DNA of 64,000 bases from Mycobacterium fragae (GTDB lineage: Bacteria > Actinomycetota > Actinomycetes > Mycobacteriales > Mycobacteriaceae): NCBI RefSeq assembly GCF_002102185.1, contig NZ_LQOW01000020.1, positions 23,634 through 87,633 of the forward strand, given 5' to 3'. Below, one piece after another: positions 26,005 through 33,869 of this stretch. The stretch's first letter is position 1, and every line of letters starts with the position of its first letter. The position numbers and the translations under genes are program-made. The notes beneath the pieces are model-generated. The model did no database searches. It was not told the DNA's origin and saw only the letters and a list, made by a program, of their open reading frames with translations.

Positions 26005-27219
26005 ATGGCCGTCATTGACGATCCGATCGAGTTATTCGCCGCCGAATCCCTGCAAGATCCGTACCCGCTCTACGAGAGGATGCGCGCCGCCGGGCCGGTT
26101 CGCCGGATCGGTGATTCGGAGTTCTATGCGGTGTGCAGCTGGGATGCGATCATCGACGTCATCGCCCGCGTCGAGGAATTCTCGTCGAACCTGACCGCCA
26201 CCATGGTGTACCAGTCCGATGGCACCGTCACCGCGTTCAACATGGCCCCGCTCGGCGATCCGTCCCACGCGCTGGCCGTCGCCGATGACCCGGTGCACGC
26301 CGCTCACCGAAGGCTGCTGGTACCTCAGTTGGCGGCCAAGAAGATCCGCGCCCTGGAGGCGTTCGTGGCCGCGACTGCCGAACGGTTGTGGACCGAAGGC
26401 CTGCATGACGGGCGCATGGAGTGGATGGGCGCCATGGCCAACCGGCTGCCCATGATGGTGGTGGCTCGCCTGATCGGCGTGCCCCACGAGGACGTCGACC
26501 AGCTCGTGAAGTGGGGGTACGCGGGGACCCAGCTCCTCGAAGGGCTGGTCTCCGCCGACGACTTGGCCGCGGCGGGGGTGTCGGTGATGGAGCTCGGCGG
26601 CTACATCACCGATCATTTCCGGCGGGCCGCCCTCGATCCGCAGGACAACTTGCTCGGCGAGCTTGCGACCGCCTGCGCATCGGGCGAGCTGGACACCACC
26701 GTGGCCCTCGGAATCATGATCACACTGTTCGCCGCGGGCGGGGAATCCACCGCGTCGTTGCTCGGCAGCGCGGCCTGGATTCTGGCGACCCGCCGAGATA
26801 TTCAGGACCAGGTGCGCGAAAACCCTGAGCTGCTGGGCGCATTGATCGAAGAGACGCTCCGCTACGAACCGCCGTTCCGCGGACATTACCGGCACGTCGT
26901 CGCCGACACAGCGTTGTGCGGCACGGCGCTGCCGGCCGGATCGCACCTGCTCCTGTTATGGGGGGCCGCCAACCGGGATCCAGCCCACTTCGAAGCCCCC
27001 GACGAATTCCGGCTCGACCGCGCCGAGGGCAAGGGACACATCGCATTCGGCAAAGGAGCGCATTTCTGCGTCGGCGCCGCGCTCGCGCGCCTCGAGGCCC
27101 GCATCGTCTTGCGCCTGCTGCTTGATCGAACATCGGTGATCGAAGCAGCCGACATCGGAGATTGGCTGCCGAGCCTCTTGGTGCGTCGCCTCGAATGCCT
27201 CGAGCTAGCGGTCAAGTAG
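26005..27219 (+). CDS. cyp144: Cytochrome P450, CYP144 family
   Basis: A 404-aa P450. It has the oxygen-binding helix motif AGGEST, the E-x-x-R as EETLRYEPPFRGHYRHV, and the haem loop FGKGAHFCVGAALAR with the Cys thiolate. From memory the sequence matches M. tuberculosis CYP144 (Rv1777) along its length. The start is not certain: ATG 26005 gives MAVIDDPIELFAAES, but the frame is open to 25912, which would give a form nearer the longer CYP144. Full-length and N-terminally shortened forms are known for CYP144, so both starts may matter. No ferredoxin is adjacent. Confidence 0.87.
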   Translation: MAVIDDPIELFAAESLQDPYPLYERMRAAGPVRRIGDSEFYAVCSWDAIIDVIARVEEFSSNLTATMVYQSDGTVTAFNMAPLGDPSHALAVADDPVHAAHRRLLVPQLAAKKIRALEAFVAATAERLWTEGLHDGRMEWMGAMANRLPMMVVARLIGVPHEDVDQLVKWGYAGTQLLEGLVSADDLAAAGVSVMELGGYITDHFRRAALDPQDNLLGELATACASGELDTTVALGIMITLFAAGGESTASLLGSAAWILATRRDIQDQVRENPELLGALIEETLRYEPPFRGHYRHVVADTALCGTALPAGSHLLLLWGAANRDPAHFEAPDEFRLDRAEGKGHIAFGKGAHFCVGAALARLEARIVLRLLLDRTSVIEAADIGDWLPSLLVRRLECLELAVK

Positions 27220-27234
27220 TCGTGCCGGCAAGCG

Positions 27235-27975
27235 TCAGCTGCCGAACCCTTGACCGCCAGATGCCGCTGACACCGGCGGGGTAGGCATTCCTTGCAGCCG
27301 GGCAGCGGCGAAATCCGCACCCTGGCTGATGATGTCGCCGTTCGCCGCGTACGCGTCGTGCGCGGAGAAATTCATCCCGTCAGAGCAGATCGGGTCCTCT
27401 GGCGCGCAGACCTTGATGGTCTTCGACTGATAGGCCGGGCCGATGACGACCGGCGGCTGACCGAGGAAGTTCATGGCCCGCACATTCGGCATTCCGAAGA
27501 GCACGACGGCCGCGACGTGGTTGGCCACATCAGGGGAGAGCGGCTTGGGCACGGTCGCGGGGTCGATCCCGTCCGGTACTGCCGCCGAGGTGACGAAGCC
27601 CATCACGGCCGCGCCCTGGGAGTAGCCGCCGAGCACCATCTTGGTCTGGGGGCAGGTGTTGGCCATGTCGAGGACATGAGCGCCGGCGTCCCGAATACCG
27701 TCGAGGCCGGTCTCCCACTGCTCGGTGGCGGGGTAGTTGACCGCATACACGTCCAGCGGGTGACCGACGCGCGCCGTCAGGGCGTCGACGAAGGCCTGTC
27801 CGACCGGGCCGACACCGGGCGGGTCACCGGTGCCGCGGGCGAACACCACCTGGCTGCCGGGACATGACGCGGCGGTGGCGGAGGGAAGGGCAGGGACAGA
27901 ACCGGTGGAAACGCTCAGGCCCCACGCTGCGAGTACCGCGGGACCCAGCAGGCGAATGACGTGACGTGCAATCAT
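27235..27975 (-). CDS. Cutinase-like esterase (Culp family)
   Basis: A 246-aa secreted serine esterase. A signal peptide covers about residues 1-36, followed by ASCPGSQVVFARGTGDPPG, which is the typical start of mature mycobacterial cutinase-like proteins. The nucleophile elbow is GGYSQGA (Ser119). The acid and His come from CAPEDPICSDG and SAHDAY, with the flanking cysteines likely bridged. The start is uncertain among ATG 27975, ATG 27993 and upstream starts; none has a convincing ribosome binding site. Convergent with CYP144 (15-bp gap). Confidence 0.85.
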   Translation of the reverse strand: MIARHVIRLLGPAVLAAWGLSVSTGSVPALPSATAASCPGSQVVFARGTGDPPGVGPVGQAFVDALTARVGHPLDVYAVNYPATEQWETGLDGIRDAGAHVLDMANTCPQTKMVLGGYSQGAAVMGFVTSAAVPDGIDPATVPKPLSPDVANHVAAVVLFGMPNVRAMNFLGQPPVVIGPAYQSKTIKVCAPEDPICSDGMNFSAHDAYAANGDIISQGADFAAARLQGMPTPPVSAASGGQGFGS

Positions 27976-28082
27976 GCCGCAGGAGGTTCCCATGCGAGCG
28001 CTGCTCCAAACAGAGATTTTTCGCACAAAGTTGAGCATAAGTCCCTTGGGCGCGACGCACCCGGGCGACACGGCGGGAGCGG

Positions 28083-28454
28083 TCAGGTCTCCAGCCTCGC
28101 TCGGACACTGGCGATCCGTTTCTGGAGTTCCGTTTCGTCAATGACACCGCCGACGACAAGGGAGTGCGCGAGGGAGACGAGCTGGTTTTCCGGGTAGGGC
28201 ACCTCGGCGTAGACCGTCGCGGAAAGCCGGTCCTCCTCGCGACGTCGCTGAGCACATCCGAGCACCGTTGTCCCGCAGGCGGAGTGATCGAGAGCGTCGC
28301 ACATGCCGTCGAGGCTTGACTTCCACGGTGGCACCGGATTGTCCACCCCGTACTTCGCGGCCATGCGCGTCCACACCTGGTTGCGTTGAACGATCCGTCG
28401 CAACGGCGCGATGTCGGTGATCCCGGTCGGTCGTGACTCTGCTGGAGTATTCAT
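28083..28454 (-). CDS. Small third protein of the nitrile hydratase set (beta-N-terminal-like subunit or activator)
   Basis: A 123-aa protein. The ILQRN-like region (LRRIVQRNQVWTRMAAKYG), DGMCDAL and PYPENQLVSLAHSLVVGGVID resemble the helical N-terminal part of nitrile hydratase beta subunits, thiocyanate hydrolase small subunits and the P14K-type activator. It lies 17 bp after the metal-binding alpha subunit. Because the beta subunit next door is already full length, this is either a third structural subunit, as in three-subunit enzymes, or a cobalt-loading accessory protein. ATG 28454 was chosen; the frame extends to 28565 inside the alpha gene. Confidence 0.7.
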   Translation of the reverse strand: MNTPAESRPTGITDIAPLRRIVQRNQVWTRMAAKYGVDNPVPPWKSSLDGMCDALDHSACGTTVLGCAQRRREEDRLSATVYAEVPYPENQLVSLAHSLVVGGVIDETELQKRIASVRARLET

Positions 28455-28471
28455 GCGGTCCGTCAGGATGG

Positions 28472-29179
28472 TCAGTGTTGGCTTGCCGGGTGGATGGCCG
28501 GACGGGTGTCGGTGATCGCATTGGAGGTCACGCCGACCTTCGGCAACGCGACCCCGATCAGACAATCGCGCGTGACGATTTCTGCCAGCTGGTCCTCATC
28601 CCAGTCCTCCGTTCCTTCCGGGCGCACCGGCAGGACTATGAAGCGGTGCTTCTGGTTGGAATCCTCCACGCGGATCGCGACGTCTTCGGGCAGGTAGAGC
28701 CCGAACTCGGCAAGAACTTGGCGAGGCCAGCGCACAATGCGACGGCGATAGTTGGGTGTGCGGTACCACTCGGGTGAGTTACCCAGGATCGGTCGCGGGT
28801 AGCAGGAGCACAACGTGCACACGATCACGTGATGAAGAGTCGGCGTGTCTTCGAGCACATGCAGCGCCGTGAAGTCGCTCGGTGTGCCAAAACCGGTGGG
28901 CTGCAACCAATCGACACCCACTTCCCGACTCGCGGCGATCCCGTCGGCAAGGGCGAGCTTCTTGAACTCGGGATCGAGCCACGCGCGGGCCACCAGATGT
29001 GCGGCCGGCGTCGGGCCGATCTGCTCGGCGAACTCGGTGAAGCGGCGATGCTCCTCCGCGGTGAACAGACCCTTCTCGATGCAGAGTTCACGGATGGCGA
29101 TCTCGAGGACTTCGAAGTCGGTGATTTCGTCGACCATCGGCGCGGCGGTGCGCTCATGGTCATGCTCGTGTCCGGTCAC
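28472..29179 (-). CDS. Nitrile hydratase/thiocyanate hydrolase metal-binding subunit, cobalt type
   Basis: A 235-aa alpha-type subunit. The metal claw is CTLCSC (Cys121, Cys124, Ser125, Cys126); Thr in the second position is the cobalt-type signature, and Cys124/Cys126 are oxidised in known enzymes. The flanks VIVCTLCSCYPRPILG and PEWYRTPNYRRR fit the family. An N-terminal His-rich stretch (GHEHDHER) is present. The GTG start overlaps the beta-subunit stop by four bases. It should hydrate nitriles to amides or act on thiocyanate; sequence alone does not separate these. Confidence 0.87.
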   Translation of the reverse strand: MTGHEHDHERTAAPMVDEITDFEVLEIAIRELCIEKGLFTAEEHRRFTEFAEQIGPTPAAHLVARAWLDPEFKKLALADGIAASREVGVDWLQPTGFGTPSDFTALHVLEDTPTLHHVIVCTLCSCYPRPILGNSPEWYRTPNYRRRIVRWPRQVLAEFGLYLPEDVAIRVEDSNQKHRFIVLPVRPEGTEDWDEDQLAEIVTRDCLIGVALPKVGVTSNAITDTRPAIHPASQH

Positions 29180-30018
29180 GGGATCACCGCCGCAAGCCAG
29201 CGTTCGGGAAGCTCAGTCTGCAGGCTGTCGCTCGCGGTCCCGGTATAGCCATGCCACAGCTCAGCCAGGTTGAACCGGACGATGTAAAACCATTCCGGCT
29301 TCTGGTCCTGGCGGTCCCACGCCTCGTCCTCGGCCGCAAGGCTTTCGTAGGTGACCGCGGCGATCTCGCCGCTGACGCCCCGGATGTACTCCTGCGTGCG
29401 TGTATAGAACAGTGCCGGCAGCTCCCGCACGCGCACTTTGTCACCGACTCGAAACTTCGGGTCGCCCGCTCGGCCGGAAAACACCTGTGGGTCGCCGGTG
29501 CCGACCGCGTGGGTGTGGTGAAGGTTGCGTGTGACCTGAGAGCCGTCGCCCGCACACTTCGGGCTGGCGTCGAGGGTCTTTCCCTGCAGGCCGCCCTCAT
29601 AGCGTTGCTTGACCTCAGCCAAGCGATCGGTCAGCTCACCGAGGGTGATGTGATGCTTGTCCACGAGGATCCGGGCGGCAGCCAAAAGCCAGCGGCCGTA
29701 GTAGGGAAGCCCCAAGTAGTTGGTACGGCCGATGTCGACGTTCTGAATGCGGCGCCGCTCCTCCGACACCCAGATCCCGCGCCACCCCAGCACCTCACAC
29801 AAGACATAGGTGTTGTGCTCCCACATCTCATACTGCTTGTTCTCGAATTTTATGGGCGCATCCGGCTCGCCACCGACGTCGTGGGGGGTCTTCATGTATG
29901 CGAGGAAGCGCTCGTGGTCGATCAGATCCGGAGTCGGCGCGTCCGGGAGATCGGTGAATGCGGACTTCAGCCGGGCCATCAGGTCCAGATGGGAGACACG
30001 GTCGAAAGGAGTGGTCAT
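29176..30018 (-). CDS. Nitrile hydratase beta subunit
   Basis: A 280-aa beta-type subunit. The helical N-terminal domain (THDVGGEPDAP-like start as PHDVGGEPDAP, KQYEMWEHNTYVL) leads to a C-terminal SH3-like barrel (FRVGDKVRVRELPALFYTRT, YIRGVSGEI, LWHGYTG, LPERWLAAVIP). Thiocyanate hydrolase splits these halves over two genes, so a one-piece beta subunit points to nitrile hydratase. ATG 30018 was chosen over upstream in-frame starts because it gives the compact MTTPFDRVSHLDL start. Transcription order is beta, alpha, small subunit. Confidence 0.83.
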   Translation of the reverse strand: MTTPFDRVSHLDLMARLKSAFTDLPDAPTPDLIDHERFLAYMKTPHDVGGEPDAPIKFENKQYEMWEHNTYVLCEVLGWRGIWVSEERRRIQNVDIGRTNYLGLPYYGRWLLAAARILVDKHHITLGELTDRLAEVKQRYEGGLQGKTLDASPKCAGDGSQVTRNLHHTHAVGTGDPQVFSGRAGDPKFRVGDKVRVRELPALFYTRTQEYIRGVSGEIAAVTYESLAAEDEAWDRQDQKPEWFYIVRFNLAELWHGYTGTASDSLQTELPERWLAAVIP

Positions 30019-30105
30019 CTGGTGACCCAATCTATGCCCATCCGTGGGGCCGTTACGCGGATTCGATTGAAATGTGGGCCCAGTGGGCCCTTGGCCCAAG
30101 GTGAT

Positions 30106-31221
30106 TCAAGCCGAGGTGCTGGCCACGCTCGTCGGGACCTCAGATACCTTGACCAGCCGCACCTCCGGTCGGGCCGGGACCTCGTCGGCAAGAAACCACC
30201 GGAAGGCGAGGTTGCCCCGCGGATAGTCAAGTGTGGTCAAGGAGTTGGGGTGCGCGGTCATGCCGCGCGAGACAACGATGGTCACCGAGCCGTCCGCGTT
30301 GAGCACCGCGCTGTGGCCGTTGACCGAGCTGCGCGCGTCGGTGACGCCGTGGGTGGCCATGAATTGGTTCCACACCACCAGGTTCCAGAACCGGCACGGC
30401 GGTGGCCTGTGGGTGATGACGAGGGCCTCGTCCTCGGCGAGCACAAAGCTGCCGTAGGAATAGCAGGCATCCCGCGCCGACCAGCCGAAGTTGGCGTCCG
30501 GCACCTGATACGGGTCGGCGAATTGATTGGCGGCATGCGCGATCTCGTGGCCGAGCGCGTGCGCGTCGTCGACGCGCGCTCCGACGGCCAGCGGAATGAT
30601 CGAGAACATGGTGCGCAGCCAGGCGGCGCTGGCCTGTAGGGCCGCGGCGGTTGGGGCGTCCCCGCGCCGGATCGGCTCGGGCTCGTCGAGCGCCTCGATG
30701 CGCCAGGTGACCGGGCGACCGGTTAACGGGTCGGCCTGATAGTCGCGGGTCATCAGCACGGCCGCGTCGGGCGTCGGCCCGAGCTCGAACGAGAAGTTGC
30801 CGGCCGCGTCGAAGTCGACGTCGTCGTCGCGCAGGATCGCCACGATCCGGTCCGACCATGCGCCGGGCGAAGGCTCGTTGTAGGCGGTCAGCGAGAAGTA
30901 GACACTGTCGCCCCGGTTGCCGCTGATGCGATAGCGCCGCCGCGGGTCGACCGGGCAGATGCAGTAGTAGGCGTCGGTGTTGTCGCCTCCCCAGCGCCGG
31001 TCACGCCGGAAGGGCGTATTGACTTCGACAAAGATGGGCCTGCTGGGGTCAGCGAAGAGGTAAGTGTCGAAGGCCACGCCGAGAGTGGTCGCGAGCATCC
31101 GGTAGCCGTCGGCGACGTGCTGTGCGTCGGTGACGGCGCGCTCGCCTTCCAGGAAAGATCGATCCAGCCCGCGCAGGGTCTCCAGCAGCTCATGCCAGGC
31201 CGCCGTCGACTGGTGCGTCAT
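30106..31221 (-). CDS. DUF1214 domain-containing protein
   Basis: A 371-aa protein with a C-terminal DUF1214-like domain (RFWNLVVWNQFM, SSVNGHSAVLNADGSVTIVVS, NLAFRWFLADEVP). The N-terminal part contains PIFVEVNTPFRRDRRWGGDN and several aromatic residues. DUF1214 proteins have no settled function. Its start overlaps the stop of the upstream TetR gene by four bases, and the nitrile hydratase beta gene starts 87 bp downstream. A TetR, DUF1214, nitrile hydratase operon is therefore likely. Confidence 0.75.
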   Translation of the reverse strand: MTHQSTAAWHELLETLRGLDRSFLEGERAVTDAQHVADGYRMLATTLGVAFDTYLFADPSRPIFVEVNTPFRRDRRWGGDNTDAYYCICPVDPRRRYRISGNRGDSVYFSLTAYNEPSPGAWSDRIVAILRDDDVDFDAAGNFSFELGPTPDAAVLMTRDYQADPLTGRPVTWRIEALDEPEPIRRGDAPTAAALQASAAWLRTMFSIIPLAVGARVDDAHALGHEIAHAANQFADPYQVPDANFGWSARDACYSYGSFVLAEDEALVITHRPPPCRFWNLVVWNQFMATHGVTDARSSVNGHSAVLNADGSVTIVVSRGMTAHPNSLTTLDYPRGNLAFRWFLADEVPARPEVRLVKVSEVPTSVASTSA

Positions 31222-31793
31222 GCTTCGATTCCTCTCGTGATGAGGGCGGCGGTGCGATCCACCCAGGTGTCGTCGAGTGCGTCGCCACGGGTGAGCAGCG
31301 CCAGAAACGTTGTGCCGGCGACGGCCTCGACCACCTCGGCGGCGGTGACATCGGGCCGCACTTCGCCCCGCGCTACCGCGTCGCGCAGCCGCTGCGACAG
31401 CCCGCGCGACAGGATGTCGCCGAAGCGCTCCAGCAGCGCGGAGTGCAGCGTGAGGTCGGCGGCCATCTCACCGACCAGGCCTGGCAGCGCGGCCCGGGCG
31501 GCCGGGGTGGTCAGCACGGCCACCGTGCGACGGACCATCTCACGCACGTCGCCGGCCAGCGACCCGGTGTCGGGCAGCGCGGTCGCGTCGCCGATCGGGA
31601 ACACCGCCTCGTGCACCAGGTGCGCCTTGCCCGGCCAGCGTCGGTAGATCGCCGGTTTGCTGGTGCCGGCACGCCGGGCGATCGCGTCGACCGAGAGGTC
31701 CGCATAGCCGGTCTCGGCGAGCAGTTCGACGGTGGCCCGCAGGACCGCGCCGTCGATCCGCTTGTCGCGGGGTCGGCCAATTTCTGTCGTCAT
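31218..31793 (-). CDS. TetR-family transcriptional regulator
   Basis: A 191-aa TetR regulator with HTH residues LSVDAIARRAGTSKPAIYRRWPGK at about 34-57. ATG 31793 is chosen because the family starts there; the frame runs on to 31964 inside the sulfotransferase gene. Only 28 bp separate it from the divergent sulfotransferase, so one operator could control both directions. It is translationally coupled (ATGA) to the DUF1214 gene. Confidence 0.83.
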   Translation of the reverse strand: MTTEIGRPRDKRIDGAVLRATVELLAETGYADLSVDAIARRAGTSKPAIYRRWPGKAHLVHEAVFPIGDATALPDTGSLAGDVREMVRRTVAVLTTPAARAALPGLVGEMAADLTLHSALLERFGDILSRGLSQRLRDAVARGEVRPDVTAAEVVEAVAGTTFLALLTRGDALDDTWVDRTAALITRGIEA

Positions 31794-31821
31794 TACGGAA
31801 CTCAAAGTAACATAAGTCGGC

Positions 31822-33066
31822 GTGACCGACGCCGCAGCCCTGGTGCATCTGGACGATCTCGATGAGCCACGCTTCAGTGCCGAAGTCGAACCGATCCGCG
31901 AGTTGATGGCGGCGATGGCGCAGGACTGCCCGCTGGACGCCGAGGCATTGCACGCCAAGGCCATCGCCGAAACGGGACTTACCGATTTCGGGCCCGACGA
32001 CTACCGGGGGCGTCTGGACGTTTACCTGGCGGCGCTGCGCGAGGTGGACGGGATGCATGGCCCGGGAATCGTCAACTTCCACACGCAGCTGCTGCAATGG
32101 CTCAAGAACCGGCTACTGCTCAACGACCTGCTGGCGCGCCACCCTGAAATCCACGACATCGAGCTGGCGCCTCCGGTCGTAATCGCGGGCTTGCCGCGCA
32201 CCGGCACCACACACCTGCACAACCTGCTTGCCGCGGCGCCGACGTTCCGCACCCTTCCTTATTGGGAAAGCGTCGAACCCTTTCCGCTGCCCGTCGAGGC
32301 CGGCATCGAGCCCGATCCGCGCCGGACCCGGATGAATGCGGCCGTCGAGTTCATGAATGCGACGATGCCGCACTTCCGGCTCATGCACGAGATGACCACC
32401 GACCACGTCCACGAGGAGATCCAGCTGCTGGCCAACGACTTCTCCTCGATGCTGTTCGAGACCCTCGCGCATGTGCCGCGCTGGCGCGACTACTACGTGG
32501 CACACGACCAGAGCCCGTCGTATCGGCACCTGGCCGTCCAGTTGAAGGCGCTGCAGTTTCTGCGCGGCGGGCGGCGTTGGCTGCTCAAGTCGCCCCAGCA
32601 CCTCGAGCAGCTACCGGTGCTCGACGCCGTCTTCCCCGGGGTGATCGTGGTATGCACCCACCGCGATCCGGTGCCGGTCGCGCTGTCGATGATCGCGATG
32701 ATCGCCTACAGCGCACGGATGCACCGCTCCCCGGTGCCGGTGGCCGAGATCGCCGCCTCGTGGGTCGACCGGCTGCAGCTGATGCTGGCCGCGCTGGTGC
32801 GCGACCGGGGCGTGATCCCGCCGGAGCGCTCCATCGACGTCCGGTTCGACGACTTCATGGCCGACGAGTCTGGCGTCGCCGAACGGGTCTACAACCTTGC
32901 GGGCGAGCCGCTGCCCGACGCGGCGCGCGCGGCGATGGCCGAATACCTGGCGGGTCACCAGCGCGGGCGGCTGGGCCAGATCGCGACATCGGCCGAGATG
33001 TTCGGGCTCGACGAGGACGACCTGCGGGCGCGCTTCAGCGGGTACTGCCAGCGCTTCTTGGCGTGA
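31822..33066 (+). CDS. Sulfotransferase family protein
   Basis: A 414-aa PAPS-dependent sulfotransferase-like protein. The 5'-phosphosulfate loop is VVIAGLPRTGTTHLHNLL (about residues 114-131), and the 3'-phosphate region is RRWLLKSPQHLEQLP plus VVCTHRDPVPVALSM. Mycobacteria have several of this Stf-like type. The GTG start sits about ten bases after TAACAT, so a leaderless transcript is possible. Divergent from TetR. Confidence 0.83.
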   Translation: MTDAAALVHLDDLDEPRFSAEVEPIRELMAAMAQDCPLDAEALHAKAIAETGLTDFGPDDYRGRLDVYLAALREVDGMHGPGIVNFHTQLLQWLKNRLLLNDLLARHPEIHDIELAPPVVIAGLPRTGTTHLHNLLAAAPTFRTLPYWESVEPFPLPVEAGIEPDPRRTRMNAAVEFMNATMPHFRLMHEMTTDHVHEEIQLLANDFSSMLFETLAHVPRWRDYYVAHDQSPSYRHLAVQLKALQFLRGGRRWLLKSPQHLEQLPVLDAVFPGVIVVCTHRDPVPVALSMIAMIAYSARMHRSPVPVAEIAASWVDRLQLMLAALVRDRGVIPPERSIDVRFDDFMADESGVAERVYNLAGEPLPDAARAAMAEYLAGHQRGRLGQIATSAEMFGLDEDDLRARFSGYCQRFLA

Positions 33067-33070
33067 ACGC

Positions 33071-33697
33071 CTAGATGCCCTCAGCCGGGTCGCCAGCGGG
33101 CGGCGCCGGCTCAGGCGGCGGGGGAGGCAATTCGTCTGCCACCGGCTCGACCGGAGCAGGCTCGGGCGCGGGCGGCGGGGGCGGCAGCTCGGGAGCGAGC
33201 GGCTCAGGGGCCACGGCGTCCACCAGAACTGCTCCTGGCGGTGGCGGCGGGGCCGCGTCTGCCGGCTCGGGTTCCACCGGCAAGTACATGTGATGGGTGA
33301 ACTGCGGCTGATATGCGCCGCCGCCACCGATTTTCACGCCACCGCCTTCACCGCTGGAGACCGGAGTCCCATCGGGCAGGGTCACTGCGGTGTGGCCACC
33401 GTTCCAACCGATCACCAACGCGCCGGGCGCGGTTCCATATTGGAAGCCCCGCGCCAATAGCGCCGATTCTTCATTTCCGGTGTTGAACCTACTTCCGAAA
33501 ACTGGTCTATCAGTTGCCGCATTCGAGATCCAGGACGCGAGCCCCGAGCAGTCCGTGCCGGCCGGAGAATCGCCACCGGTGACATACGGCGTGCCTGAGA
33601 CCTGCTGAACCAAGGTCATCAGCGTTGCTAAAACAAACACGGGCCGGGACACTAACAACAAGATCAGTAGGCAACCAAAATTTGTGGCAGCCATCAC
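33071..33697 (-). CDS. NlpC/P60-like exported protein with proline-rich tail
   Basis: A 208-aa protein. A hydrophobic N-terminal segment (residues 7-27) acts as signal or anchor. The papain-like NlpC/P60 core has the catalytic Cys50 in AGTDCSGLASW and His102 in NGGHTAV. Residues about 145-208 are almost entirely Pro, Ala, Glu and Val, a low-complexity tail as seen in wall-spanning or phage-associated proteins. It is probably a peptidoglycan or amide hydrolase; the core resembles domains in mycobacteriophage lysins. The 5' end lies in a visibly AT-richer patch, unlike its neighbours. Confidence 0.75.
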   Translation of the reverse strand: MMAATNFGCLLILLLVSRPVFVLATLMTLVQQVSGTPYVTGGDSPAGTDCSGLASWISNAATDRPVFGSRFNTGNEESALLARGFQYGTAPGALVIGWNGGHTAVTLPDGTPVSSGEGGGVKIGGGGAYQPQFTHHMYLPVEPEPADAAPPPPPGAVLVDAVAPEPLAPELPPPPPAPEPAPVEPVADELPPPPPEPAPPAGDPAEGI

Positions 33698-33869
33698 TTT
33701 GCATGGGACACAATGAGCCTCGCAACAAATGCCGGTAAAAGACCTGGTAGATAAGGGTTTTCAGGCTCACTATTTGACGTGCGAAAGGTTAACTGGCTCC
33801 TTATTTTTGGCCTTGCGCATATTGAACGATATTGCGTGGCAATAACTTATGCGGCGTATTTGGTGGGAG
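33600..33869. other. AT-richer patch between NlpC/P60 and DUF4407 genes
   Basis: Base composition falls clearly below the surrounding DNA over this stretch, with runs such as ATTTTTGG, ACGATATTGCG and CAACAAATG. It covers the 5' end and promoter of the NlpC/P60 gene. No transposase, integrase or tRNA was seen. It could be a promoter-rich, Lsr2-bound or laterally acquired segment; no further gene is supported in 33698-33869. Confidence 0.45.
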
